Below, piece by piece: positions 16,801 to 24,702 of a DNA stretch of 64,000 nucleotides (positions are counted from its first letter, which is position 1; every line of letters starts with the position of its first letter). The stretch comes from Firmicutes bacterium UBA6113. GTDB taxonomy: Bacteria; Bacillota; Clostridia; Tissierellales; Sedimentibacteraceae. The stretch covers positions 186,001-250,000 of the forward strand of contig DIWF01000028.1 in the NCBI GenBank assembly GCA_002422545.1, in the 5' to 3' direction. The notes beneath the pieces were generated by a model that made no database searches, was not told the origin of the DNA, and saw nothing but the letters and a program-made list of their open reading frames with translations. The position numbers and the translations under genes were made by a program.

Positions 16801-16881
16801 GTAGGGGCGGATCTTGTATCCGCCCGTGTTATTAATCCAATAATTTTGTTATCTTCGGGAGGACACGAGGTCCTCCCCTAC
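16801..16881. repeat. Composite inverted copy of the GTAGGGGCGG repeat
   Basis: Two 25-base units face each other: 16801-16825 (GTAGGGGCGGATC... ending TCCGCCC) and, inverted, 16857-16881 (its complement begins GTAGGGGAGGACC). Each unit is itself a hairpin (GGGCGGA with TCCGCCC; GGGAGGA with TCCTCCC). The 31 bases between match the tail after the copy at 44977. It lies in the 286-base gap between the amidase and MerR genes and looks like a small non-coding mobile or REP-like element. Confidence 0.8.
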
Positions 16882-16925
16882 ACATTGCAACCACATTGTC
16901 ATCAAGCAGTATTAAGCTGCTTCTC

Positions 16926-17690
16926 TTAATTTTTCAATCCTGTGTAAATCAGCACAGCTTCTCTTAAGAATTCTGCAGTTCCAGGATTTTTGCTGTCATA
17001 GTACGCTTTAAACCTTTCATCATCAATATACATCTGTGTTATATTGACGTGTGCTTCCTTGTTGTAATCACCCCAGAAAAATGACAGCCATTTACCGTGA
17101 AGCTCCGCGGCCTTTTGAGCTGTTTCACTGTCCGGTCTTCCTTCCTTAAAGGCCTTTTCCAATGTTTCTAAAACTTCATTTCCAAGGTCTTCAATTTCCT
17201 TGTACTGTTCTTCTGTCATATTTTTCAATATTTTATTTGATTTGTCCACTGCCTTTTCGCCATATTTTTCTCTTGCTTCTTTTCCGAACTTCTTTTCATT
17301 GTTTGTAATAAGCTCATCCTTAAATCCTTCAAACTTTTCTTTATTGCTCATATTATATTTACCTTCCTTGCTCAAAATTGATTTTTCCACATTGTGGATT
17401 AAAATATCCAACTGTGTTCTTTTAGAAATGAGCAACTGTCGATGTTCTTCAAGTGCTTTTTTTTCATCGAAGTCCCGGGACGCTATTATTTCCTTTATTT
17501 GTTCAAGGTTCACCCCAAGTTCTCTGTAAAACAATATTTGCTGCAGTCTGTCAACTTCATGCTCACCATAAATCCTGTATCCTGAAGAGTTGATTCTTGC
17601 CGGCTTAAGAATTCCAATTTCATCATAATACCTTAGTGTTCTTGTGCTGACATTTGACATGACTGCAAGTTTTTTTACTGTATATTCCAT
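16926..17690 (-). CDS. MerR-family regulator with TipAS antibiotic-binding domain
   Basis: A 254-residue protein. The N-terminal MerR winged helix reads YTVKKLAVMSNVSTRTLRYYDEIGIL then YRIYGEHEVDRLQQILFYRELG (about 3-60); next come a dimerising coiled coil (about 75-115) and a C-terminal TipAS domain (about 130-254) with the typical AAELHGKWLSFFWG and FLREAVLIYTG. TipA-type proteins bind thiopeptides or other drugs and activate their own promoters. The start is ATG 17690 with GAGGTGAG upstream; the longer frame to 17720 has no ribosome site. The VTT protein gene lies just upstream on the same strand. Confidence 0.9.
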   Translation of the reverse strand: MEYTVKKLAVMSNVSTRTLRYYDEIGILKPARINSSGYRIYGEHEVDRLQQILFYRELGVNLEQIKEIIASRDFDEKKALEEHRQLLISKRTQLDILIHNVEKSILSKEGKYNMSNKEKFEGFKDELITNNEKKFGKEAREKYGEKAVDKSNKILKNMTEEQYKEIEDLGNEVLETLEKAFKEGRPDSETAQKAAELHGKWLSFFWGDYNKEAHVNITQMYIDDERFKAYYDSKNPGTAEFLREAVLIYTGLKN

Positions 17691-17747
17691 ATGCTCACCT
17701 CTTGAATTCATTGTACACATTTACGCAGCGTCAATGTCAACAGTTTT

Positions 17748-18326
17748 TTATACTTTTCTGTGATATTCTTCATACTTATTTATAAAGTACTTGCTTATAA
17801 AGTTGACAACAAGTATAAAGGCTATGAAAAACAAGGACTTTGCAGGATTTTCAAAATATGAGCTCACATTTTGCCCTATGAATGCAAGAGACAAAATCAT
17901 CACAAATTTTGAAGGCAACAGAGCCAGGATAAACTGCTGTGTGTTCATGTTTGTAAGTGCAGCTGTACCGCTTATTAAAAATGAAGGCGTAAAGGGAAAA
18001 CAATACAGAAAGAACAAGACTGTGAGATTCTTCTTTCTTATTTTTTCCAGTGTTCCCTTGTACTTGCTTTTTTCTATTTTGTTTTCTATTTTCTTGCCGC
18101 CTATTCTTCGTATGAGCATGAACAATAAAAAAGAGCCCAGGCAATTTCCAATCCATGAATAAAGATATCCCATGAAGAACCCAAATACAGCAACATTTAT
18201 TATTACAAAACCAACAAGAGGAAGCACTGGTATAAATGCCTCAATAACAGGAAGAATGATTCCTGCAACCGGGCCTATCTGTTCAACATATTTTAAAAAA
18301 ACATCCGTATAATTAGCGTAGTCCAT
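17748..18326 (-). CDS. TVP38/TMEM64 (VTT/DedA-like) membrane protein
   Basis: About 192 residues with several hydrophobic segments and the family's re-entrant signature: IEAFIPVLPLVGFVIINVAVFGFFMG (about 28-55), then GNCLGSFLLFMLIRRIGGKK, then FLYCFPFTPSFLISGTAALT. VTT-domain proteins act in membrane lipid homeostasis or lipid flipping; no substrate can be assigned. Start ATG 18326 is chosen because GAGGT lies six bases upstream; the longer frame from 18350 has none. It is 57 bases from the MerR/TipAS gene and probably co-transcribed. Confidence 0.85.
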   Translation of the reverse strand: MDYANYTDVFLKYVEQIGPVAGIILPVIEAFIPVLPLVGFVIINVAVFGFFMGYLYSWIGNCLGSFLLFMLIRRIGGKKIENKIEKSKYKGTLEKIRKKNLTVLFFLYCFPFTPSFLISGTAALTNMNTQQFILALLPSKFVMILSLAFIGQNVSSYFENPAKSLFFIAFILVVNFISKYFINKYEEYHRKV

Positions 18327-18457
18327 AATAACCTCAGAAGGTAATTTCATTTTTTATTATATAACACTTGATTAATTTAGTATATAAAATATAATAATAT
18401 TATTATACTTAACCGCTATGCAAGCATATTCTTATTATTACAGAAAGGATTGGTTAT

Positions 18458-18958
18458 ATGAAATATTTCATAGGAATTCCTGTTCCAGATAGTTACAAAA
18501 ATAAAATTGAAATGCTCAGGGCAGAAGCAAGATTTCTCACAACAGAACCTCACATTACGCTTGTTCCTCCTCCTGCTCTTCCTGATGATGATTCATTTAT
18601 AGAAAAAGTTGTTGAAGTCTGTAAAAATACAAAAAAATTTAAGGTACGACTCCATAACCTTGAGCAGTTTGGGGACCGTGTACTTTATGTCGGAGTAAAA
18701 AGCCCCGAGCTTATTGTACTTTATGAAAAAATACATGAATCACTTAATCTTGAAAAAGAAAAAAGAGGCTATACTCCTCATCTCACAGTTGTTAAGCAAA
18801 GGCCAAGACGTCCTGTAGATTTGGAAACAATAAGAAAAAAAGCAGAGAAACGTCTGTCTCCCTACCCTGAATACACTTTAAATTCTATTATTGTATACCA
18901 TCAGCCAAAGGAAAAGTTCATGTACATACCATACATGGAAATACCCTTCGAAAATTAA
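18458..18958 (+). CDS. 2H phosphoesterase (2'-5' RNA ligase family)
   Basis: A 166-residue protein with both HxT motifs of the 2H superfamily: PHITLV (about 32-37) and PHLTVV (about 107-112), spaced as in the family. 2H enzymes act on 2',3'-cyclic or 2'-5' phosphodiester bonds in RNA or small nucleotides (for example ThpR and LigT); the Firmicute members of this length, such as YjcG, have no settled substrate. AGAAAGGA precedes the start. It is a lone rightward gene whose 3' side is the AT-rich inverted repeat at 18956. Confidence 0.87.
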   Translation: MKYFIGIPVPDSYKNKIEMLRAEARFLTTEPHITLVPPPALPDDDSFIEKVVEVCKNTKKFKVRLHNLEQFGDRVLYVGVKSPELIVLYEKIHESLNLEKEKRGYTPHLTVVKQRPRRPVDLETIRKKAEKRLSPYPEYTLNSIIVYHQPKEKFMYIPYMEIPFEN

Positions 18959-19058
18959 GAATTAATAATGAAGAATTAAGAATTATGGTTGAAATTGTGC
19001 CAAAGCACAATTTCTTCATTTAATTTTTAACTCTTAACTCTTAATTCTTAATTGTTAG
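18956..19058. repeat. AT-rich inverted repeat with central hairpin
   Basis: Copies of AATTAAGAATTA flank a perfect 10-bp hairpin, GAAATTGTGC (18991-19000), CAAA, GCACAATTTC (19005-19014); the right arm repeats ACTCTTAACTCTTAATTCTT. The whole 103 bases fold into one long imperfect stem between convergent genes. A short related stretch (AAAATTAAGAATTAAGAG) appears at about 44908-44926. It is probably a miniature repeat that also serves as the terminator for both genes. Confidence 0.7.
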
Positions 19059-20408
19059 TTAGTTGTTCAACTGCAATTCTATGAGAGCTGCCAGTTCATT
19101 GGCGTGCATTTTCAGCTCCTCCAGATTTTCTCCCTCTATCATTACTCTTACAAGAGGCTCCGTGCCGGAAGGTCTGATGAGTACTCTTCCTTTACCGTCA
19201 AAATGTTTTTCTATGTCTTCGATTTTATTTCTGATTATTTCATCTTCCATATATGCTTTCTTTTTGTCTTCAGCAACACGGGCATTCACAAGAACCTGCG
19301 GCATTACCTTCATTACATTGGCAAGTTTTGAAAGTTTGGTGTTTTTTTCCTTCATAACGCTTAAAAGCTGAATAGCCGTGAGAAGTCCGTCTCCGGTTGT
19401 GTTGTAGTCTAAAAAAATTATATGTCCTGACTGCTCTCCACCAATTGAATGGTTCCCGCTGATCATTTCTTCAAGCACGTATCTGTCGCCCACGTTTGTC
19501 TTAATAATATTGATGTCCTTTTCTCCAAGGCATATATCAAGACCCATGTTGGTCATTACAGTTCCAATAACGGTGTTGCTCTTCAAATTTCCTTTTTCCT
19601 TCATGCTTATGCCGCATATGGCAAGAACATGGTCTCCGTCTACAATATTTCCGTTTTCATCTGAAGCAATAAGCCTGTCGGCATCTCCGTCAAAAGAAAG
19701 TCCAATATCAGCTCCTGTTTCAAGAACAAGCTTTTGAATTTCCTCCGGCTTTGTAGAGCCGCAGTTCACATTTATGTTTATTCCGTTGGGGTCATTGTGT
19801 ATTACATAAACCTGTGCTCCAAGTTCATTGAGAAGCTCTGGAGCTGCCTTGTAAACCGCTCCGTTTCCGCAGTCCACTGCAACTTTAAGTCCTTTGAAGT
19901 CCACATTTATGGTGTCTTTTAAGAAATCCATGTACTTTCTAACCGGATTTTCAATTCTTATTTTTCTTCCAACTTCTCCTGCAACAGGAACTAAATCTAT
20001 GTCAAGATCGTTAAGTATGTATTCTTCTATTGAAATTTCCATGAGATCGGTAAGTTTGAGCCCTTTTTCATTAAAAAATTTAATACCGTTGTATTCCACA
20101 GGATTGTGGGATGCTGTAATCATAACTCCACCGTCTGCTTCAAGAATTTTAATCATGCATGCCACAGCCGGAGTAGGCAATACGCCCAGATACAAAACAT
20201 CTATTCCTGCTGAGTTAAGCCCTGCAGACAATGCTCCTTCAAGCATGTCTCCTGATATTCTTGTGTCCATTCCCACAACCATCTTCGGTCTTTTTTTTCC
20301 CTTTGTGAGAAAATAGCCGCCCACACGGCCCAGTTTATATGCTAATTCAGATGACAAATCGCTGTTTGCAATTCCTCTGACTCCGTCAGTTCCAAATAAT
20401 TTGCCCAT
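19059..20408 (-). CDS. glmM: Phosphoglucosamine mutase
   Basis: A 449-residue enzyme that interconverts glucosamine-6-phosphate and glucosamine-1-phosphate on the way to UDP-GlcNAc for peptidoglycan. The four family signatures are present: LFGTDGVRGIAN at the start, the phosphoserine loop TASHNPVEYNGIKFF (about 98-112), the Mg2+ loop SFDGDADR (about 238-245), and the C-terminal phosphate-binding IRPSGTEPLVRVMIEG. The start is ATG 20408; GGAGGAA upstream is the ribosome site, not coding sequence as the longer TTG frame would have it. It is full length. Confidence 0.97.
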   Translation of the reverse strand: MGKLFGTDGVRGIANSDLSSELAYKLGRVGGYFLTKGKKRPKMVVGMDTRISGDMLEGALSAGLNSAGIDVLYLGVLPTPAVACMIKILEADGGVMITASHNPVEYNGIKFFNEKGLKLTDLMEISIEEYILNDLDIDLVPVAGEVGRKIRIENPVRKYMDFLKDTINVDFKGLKVAVDCGNGAVYKAAPELLNELGAQVYVIHNDPNGININVNCGSTKPEEIQKLVLETGADIGLSFDGDADRLIASDENGNIVDGDHVLAICGISMKEKGNLKSNTVIGTVMTNMGLDICLGEKDINIIKTNVGDRYVLEEMISGNHSIGGEQSGHIIFLDYNTTGDGLLTAIQLLSVMKEKNTKLSKLANVMKVMPQVLVNARVAEDKKKAYMEDEIIRNKIEDIEKHFDGKGRVLIRPSGTEPLVRVMIEGENLEELKMHANELAALIELQLNN

Positions 20409-20458
20409 TATTTCCTCCAATAAAATTATTTCATATACATAATATCATATTTCCGGCT

Positions 20459-20493
20459 AAAAAAAAAGATACCATTACTATTTTAATGGTACC
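20459..20493 (-). terminator. Intrinsic terminator of metA
   Basis: On the minus strand, a 10-bp stem (20484-20493 with 20468-20477, one G-U pair) and a 6-base loop are followed by nine T (20467 down to 20459). The stem includes the metA stop codon region. Confidence 0.8.
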
Positions 20494-21421
20494 AATCTGT
20501 TCTGTGCATTCCAATTTCATTTTTATCATAAGGAGTTTCCTGGTATATAATATTAATCCAATTTTTAAACAATAAATTTGCATGGCTTCTCCACTTTACA
20601 AACGGGTTCTTGGAAGGATCATCTCCTGGGTAGTAGTTCATAGGAATATTGATATTCTTTCCTTGGAAAACATCCCTGTCATATTCTTTCTTCAGCGTCA
20701 AAGGATCATACTCTGAATGACCCATAACAAATATCCTGCTGTAATCGTCGGTAACGGCTATATGAACTCCTGCATCTTTTGATTCAGCTAACACTATTAG
20801 TTCCCCAACACTTTTTATGTCTAAAGCTGGAACTTCCGTGTGCCTTGAATGAGGAACATAAAATATATCATCAAATCCATTTAAAAGCATACAAGTTTCA
20901 TGCATTTTCTCATGCTCAAAAACACCAAATACCTTGTTGTCCAGTGTTTTCTTGTTTAAACCGTAGAAATGATGAAGTGCTGCCTGAGCTCCCCAACATA
21001 TGAACATGGTTGATGTAACATTTTTGTTTGAAAAATCAAATATTTCCTTGATTTCTTTCCAATAGTCCACTTCTTCAAACTCCATGAGTTCAACAGGCGC
21101 TCCAGTGACAATCATGGCATCATATTTTTTTTCCTTAACTTCATGGATGCTTTTATAAAAACTCTTCATATGACTTTCGGAAATGTTTTTTGAATCATGA
21201 GAACTTGTATGTATGAATTCAACATTAATCTGTATGGGAGAATTTGAAAGCAGCCTTACAAATTGTGTTTCTGTTTCTATTTTTGTTGGCATCAGATTTA
21301 TCAACGCAACATCCAATGGTCTTATATCCTGGGTTTCAGCTCTTTCTTTGCTCATTACAAAAATATTTTCTTCTTCCATTGTTTTATACGCAGGAAGATT
21401 TGATGGTATTATAACCGGCAT
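20483..21421 (-). CDS. metA: Homoserine O-acetyltransferase (MetA family)
   Basis: A 312-residue acyltransferase that activates homoserine for methionine synthesis. Motifs: INLMPTKIETETQ, TGAPVELMEFEEVDYW, the nucleophile CWGAQAALHH, and FGVFEHE. Counting from ATG 21421, the cysteine is residue 142 and the glutamate in GAPVE is residue 111, the position that in Bacillus cereus MetA gives acetyl-CoA rather than succinyl-CoA specificity; so acetyl transfer is predicted despite the family's old name. That ATG has AAGGA nine bases upstream. The longer start (21430) would leave no spacing. No SAM or T-box leader was recognised. Confidence 0.94.
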   Translation of the reverse strand: MPVIIPSNLPAYKTMEEENIFVMSKERAETQDIRPLDVALINLMPTKIETETQFVRLLSNSPIQINVEFIHTSSHDSKNISESHMKSFYKSIHEVKEKKYDAMIVTGAPVELMEFEEVDYWKEIKEIFDFSNKNVTSTMFICWGAQAALHHFYGLNKKTLDNKVFGVFEHEKMHETCMLLNGFDDIFYVPHSRHTEVPALDIKSVGELIVLAESKDAGVHIAVTDDYSRIFVMGHSEYDPLTLKKEYDRDVFQGKNINIPMNYYPGDDPSKNPFVKWRSHANLLFKNWINIIYQETPYDKNEIGMHRTDWYH

Positions 21422-21455
21422 AGAGTTCATTCCTTTCTATACATTATATAAATAA

Positions 21456-21478
21456 AAACCCTCTTTAAAGGAGGATTT
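21456..21478 (-). terminator. Intrinsic terminator after the gene at 21541
   Basis: On the minus strand AAATCCTC pairs with GAGGGTTT (one U-G pair) around a 7-base loop, followed by a T-rich tail. It isolates metA from the upstream unknown gene. Confidence 0.6.
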
Positions 21479-21540
21479 TGCTTATAAATATTAGATTTAC
21501 TTTATACTAAATACAATTCATTGTCAATATAAATATCGTT

Positions 21541-22065
21541 TTAACTGTATATTAAGTTCTTTTCAATTCCCGTTGAAAGATACTTTTTGAATTCAAAATA
21601 CTGACTTGCAACTTTGTAATCCCTATGCAAAAAAGCTTGCTTCAAATCATTGTTTATGAGGGTCGTAAGTTCATGAAAATTACCCTTAAGTTCCCTTTTA
21701 TGGTACTCATCATATGTATAGTCAGAATGCCTTTTGCTGTGCCACAAATCGAAATATTTTGTTATAAAGCTAAAAAATGACTTGTTGTTTTTTACGAAAT
21801 CATAAATGCTTAAAAATATGTATCCGTCTTCACCTGGTTTAAAATTAATTTCGTTGGTTCCCAACCATGCATTCCATGTTTTTTCCTCAGAACAAAATTG
21901 AATGTTACCTTCAATGCAAGCAACAACAGCAGCCATAAAATAGCTGTCGTCCCAGTTAAAACCAAAAAAGCACGTATCCCCTTTACTCTGTTTCAGATTT
22001 TCAAATTTTGAAATTTCAATATATTTTTCGACAAGAAATTTATCGTATTTGTTATATTGCGACAT
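21541..22065 (-). CDS. Unknown soluble protein, divergent from an XRE regulator
   Basis: A 174-residue protein with no signal peptide or membrane helix and no family I recognise. It is rich in aromatic residues (CFFGFNWDDSYFMAAVVACIEG, approximately residues 32-53, and WNAWLGTNEINF, 64-75). Its start has a strong GGGGGG-type ribosome site. It has a near-consensus promoter and shares a 146-base divergent region, with a central palindrome, with the XRE regulator at 22212, so it is likely that regulator's target. Confidence 0.6.
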   Translation of the reverse strand: MSQYNKYDKFLVEKYIEISKFENLKQSKGDTCFFGFNWDDSYFMAAVVACIEGNIQFCSEEKTWNAWLGTNEINFKPGEDGYIFLSIYDFVKNNKSFFSFITKYFDLWHSKRHSDYTYDEYHKRELKGNFHELTTLINNDLKQAFLHRDYKVASQYFEFKKYLSTGIEKNLIYS

Positions 22066-22088
22066 TTTATCCCCCCCACTTCCATTAT

Positions 22089-22117
22089 ATGATAATATAA
22101 AATTTGCAATATGTCAA
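22089..22117 (-). promoter_or_regulatory. Promoter of the unknown gene at 21541
   Basis: Minus strand TTGACA (22112-22117), 17-base spacer, TATCAT (22089-22094). Confidence 0.6.
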
Positions 22118-22131
22118 TATTTATCCATTTT

Positions 22132-22148
22132 ATTTACATATTGTAAAT
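22132..22148. promoter_or_regulatory. Palindromic operator between divergent promoters
   Basis: ATTTACA-TAT-TGTAAAT, a 17-bp perfect interrupted palindrome, lies between the two -35 boxes (22112-22117 minus, 22154-22159 plus). It is a likely binding site for the XRE protein encoded at 22212. Confidence 0.55.
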
Positions 22149-22153
22149 TATTG

Positions 22154-22182
22154 TTGTTTTTTGTTGTATCCTGAATTATAAT
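22154..22182 (+). promoter_or_regulatory. Promoter of the XRE regulator gene
   Basis: TTGTTT (22154-22159), 17-base spacer, TATAAT (22177-22182), about 30 bases before the ATG. Confidence 0.6.
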
Positions 22183-22211
22183 TAAATAATCATGAAAAAA
22201 GGACTGGTAAC

Positions 22212-22595
22212 ATGGAAACAAATGAAGTTATACGAAATCTTCGCATAAAAAACAATCTTTCTTCTAAGGAACTAAGCAAAATTCTAAATATTTCCGAATC
22301 ATCAGTTTCCTTGTATGAAAGCGGAAAAAGAAAACCAAGCCTTGGCTTGATTATAAAAATTGCCGATTATTTCAGTGTATCCACAGATTACTTGCTTGGC
22401 ATATCACACAAGGAAAATGAAAACAATATGGTAGAAAAAGACTTTTCCATGTTGTTAGAAAACATTGTTTATTTTCTTGAGAAATCTGATTACATTGTAT
22501 ATGATGGCAAAATAGTCAGCAAAACACTTACATTGATCTTAAGGAATTATTTGACTGGAATTTTAGAAAACATGAAGCTGCTGACGACTTTATAA
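22212..22595 (+). CDS. XRE-family HTH regulator
   Basis: A 127-residue protein. Residues about 5-65 form a Cro/C1-type helix-turn-helix: IRNLRIKNNLSSKELSKILN, then ISESSVSLYESGKRKPSLGLIIKIADYF and STDYLLGI. The C-terminal 60 residues are helical, perhaps a dimerisation or sensor part, without a known motif. It is divergent from the unknown gene at 21541 with a palindrome between, suggesting autoregulation plus control of that neighbour. Confidence 0.88.
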   Translation: METNEVIRNLRIKNNLSSKELSKILNISESSVSLYESGKRKPSLGLIIKIADYFSVSTDYLLGISHKENENNMVEKDFSMLLENIVYFLEKSDYIVYDGKIVSKTLTLILRNYLTGILENMKLLTTL

Positions 22596-22680
22596 CAATT
22601 TAAAACAATTTGATAAAAATAAATAAAACTGATATAATCATATGAGTTTTATTTTTATTTATGTCAGAAAGGAATAAAAA

Positions 22681-24597
22681 ATGATAGTTTTATCGTGCAA
22701 TGATGTTTCCAAGGCCTATGTGGTTGAAAATGTAATAGAAAATATTTCATTTACCGTAGACAACAATGAAAAGGTCGGGCTCATAGGACTTAATGGAGCA
22801 GGAAAAACTACCTTGTTTAATATATTGACTGAAAACCTGGAGCCTGATAAAGGCTCAATATTCAGGGCAAAAGGAAAAAAACTTGGTTATTTGAAACAAA
22901 ACACAAACATAGAATCAGAAAAAAGCATAATGGATGAAATGCTCATCATTTATGATAATGTCATTAAAATGGAACATGAACTTCACAAACTTTCCCACAA
23001 AATAAGCAGCTTTACAGAAAATGACAATCCTGCTATTCTTGAGAATTTTATGAACAAATATTCCGCCTTAAGCGAAAAATTTGAGGATGAAGACGGTTAC
23101 AGCTTCAAGAGCCACATCAAGGGAGTTTTAAGAGGTCTTGGCTTCTCCGACATCGAATTTGACAAACCCATAAATCTATTAAGCGGCGGTCAAAAAAGCA
23201 GGGTGATGCTTGCAAAGCTTCTTCTTGAAAAAGCAGACATACTTCTTTTGGACGAACCTACAAACCATCTGGACATTGAAGCAATTTCATGGCTTGAAAA
23301 ATACATCAAGGATTTTAAGGGCGCCGTTATATTAATTTCCCACGACAGATACTTCCTTGACAATACCGTTGAAAGAGTTTTCCTCATGGAAAACAAATTT
23401 TTGAAAGCATATAACGGAAATTATACTGAGTTCATGAAAAAAAGAAAAAGCGAACTTGAACTTGAAATGAAGCAATATGAAGAATATGAAAAGGAAATTG
23501 AAAGACAGGAAGAAATGATTCGCCGTCTCCACGCCTATGGAAGCAAAAGAAACATAAGGCAGGCTTTCAGCAGGCAGAAGGCACTGGATAAAATCAAAAA
23601 AATGGATAAGCCATCTCAGGACAGCAGAAAAGTGAAGCTGAGGTTTACACCTAAAATCAAGAGCGGCAGAGATGTTTTAAAAGTTGAAAAAATGGGTATA
23701 AGTTTCAATGAGTTTGAAGTGTTCAATGGCCTGGACATGGAAATTTACCGCGGTGAAAAAGTAGGCATAATAGGACCTAACGGAATAGGAAAAACTACCC
23801 TGTTAAAAACAATAGCAGGAAAACTTGATGACTACAAAGGAAACTTCACGCTTGGCCACTATGTGCAAACTGGATACTACGACCAGGAACAGACAAACCT
23901 TGACAGCGAAAACACAGTAATAGACGAAATCTGGGATGAAAATCCTACCCTTAACTACTATGACATACGCACCATGCTTGCCCAATTCCTGTTCAACGGG
24001 GATGACATGTACAAAATAATAGGAGATTTAAGCGGAGGCGAAAAAGGTAGACTTTCACTTTTAAAGCTCATGACTTCAAATTCAAACTTCCTTCTCATGG
24101 ACGAACCAACAAACCATCTGGATATTGATTCAAAAGAAGTGCTGGAAGATGCTCTTTTAAATTATGAGGGAACCGTGCTTGTTGTTTCCCATGACAGATA
24201 TTTTTTGAACAAGGTTGCCAACAAAATATACGACATGTCAAAGGATGGTATTTTCCCGTATCTGGGCAACTATGACTACTACCTTCAAAAAAAGGCAGAG
24301 CTTGAAGAAAAAGATGATGATGTTTCAGTATCAAAAACAAAGACTCAGATTATCGCTGAAAAGAAAAAAGAACGTGAAATAATACGAGGACGACAGCAGC
24401 GGGAAAAGTGGATTAAAAAAATCGAAGAACAGATTGAAATGCATGAAAATGAAATTTCTGTATTGGAAGACAAATTATGTCAACCTTCGACATATGACGA
24501 CAAATTTTTAATTATAGAATTAAACGAAAGATTAAACATTCGAAAAACCGAACTTGAAGAATTATACAATCAATGGGCGGAAATTCAGGACAATTAA
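22681..24597 (+). CDS. ABC-F family ATPase
   Basis: A 638-residue soluble protein with two ABC domains and no membrane segment. Domain 1 has Walker A GLNGAGKTT, signature LSGGQKSR and Walker B LLLDEPTNHLD. The linker (about 245-315) is charged and helical, as in ABC-F proteins where it reaches the ribosomal E/P site. Domain 2 has GPNGIGKTT, LSGGEKGR and LLMDEPTNHLD. A C-terminal coiled coil (about 550-638) follows. Length and layout resemble Bacillus YdiF. ABC-F proteins act on stalled or antibiotic-bound ribosomes; whether this one gives drug resistance cannot be told. Ribosome site GAAAGGA. Confidence 0.93.
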   Translation: MIVLSCNDVSKAYVVENVIENISFTVDNNEKVGLIGLNGAGKTTLFNILTENLEPDKGSIFRAKGKKLGYLKQNTNIESEKSIMDEMLIIYDNVIKMEHELHKLSHKISSFTENDNPAILENFMNKYSALSEKFEDEDGYSFKSHIKGVLRGLGFSDIEFDKPINLLSGGQKSRVMLAKLLLEKADILLLDEPTNHLDIEAISWLEKYIKDFKGAVILISHDRYFLDNTVERVFLMENKFLKAYNGNYTEFMKKRKSELELEMKQYEEYEKEIERQEEMIRRLHAYGSKRNIRQAFSRQKALDKIKKMDKPSQDSRKVKLRFTPKIKSGRDVLKVEKMGISFNEFEVFNGLDMEIYRGEKVGIIGPNGIGKTTLLKTIAGKLDDYKGNFTLGHYVQTGYYDQEQTNLDSENTVIDEIWDENPTLNYYDIRTMLAQFLFNGDDMYKIIGDLSGGEKGRLSLLKLMTSNSNFLLMDEPTNHLDIDSKEVLEDALLNYEGTVLVVSHDRYFLNKVANKIYDMSKDGIFPYLGNYDYYLQKKAELEEKDDDVSVSKTKTQIIAEKKKEREIIRGRQQREKWIKKIEEQIEMHENEISVLEDKLCQPSTYDDKFLIIELNERLNIRKTELEELYNQWAEIQDN

Positions 24598-24641
24598 AAA
24601 AAGTTATCCACCCTTTGTTGATATGCTGTGAATAACTTTTT
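24598..24641 (-). terminator. Intrinsic terminator of tsaD
   Basis: AAAAAGTTATCCAC (24598-24611) pairs with GTGAATAACTTTTT (24628-24641); the single wobble pairs only in minus-strand RNA, so this one serves tsaD. Its arms contain DnaA-box-like TTATCCAC and TTATTCACA. Confidence 0.6.
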
Positions 24642-24653
24642 CTGCAATAGACT

Positions 24654-24693
24654 GTATCAACAGCTTTATCCACAGCTGTTGATACTTTTTTTT
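24654..24693 (+). terminator. Intrinsic terminator of the ABC-F gene
   Basis: GTATCAACAGCT (24654-24665), 8-base loop TTATCCAC, AGCTGTTGATAC (24674-24685), then eight T (24686-24693). Confidence 0.85.
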
Positions 24694-24702
24694 CGTTTTC
24701 TG

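Noticed and set aside
21422..21540. SAM riboswitch or T-box before metA
   Set aside because: The short leader holds only a terminator for the upstream gene; no conserved riboswitch or T-box parts were seen.
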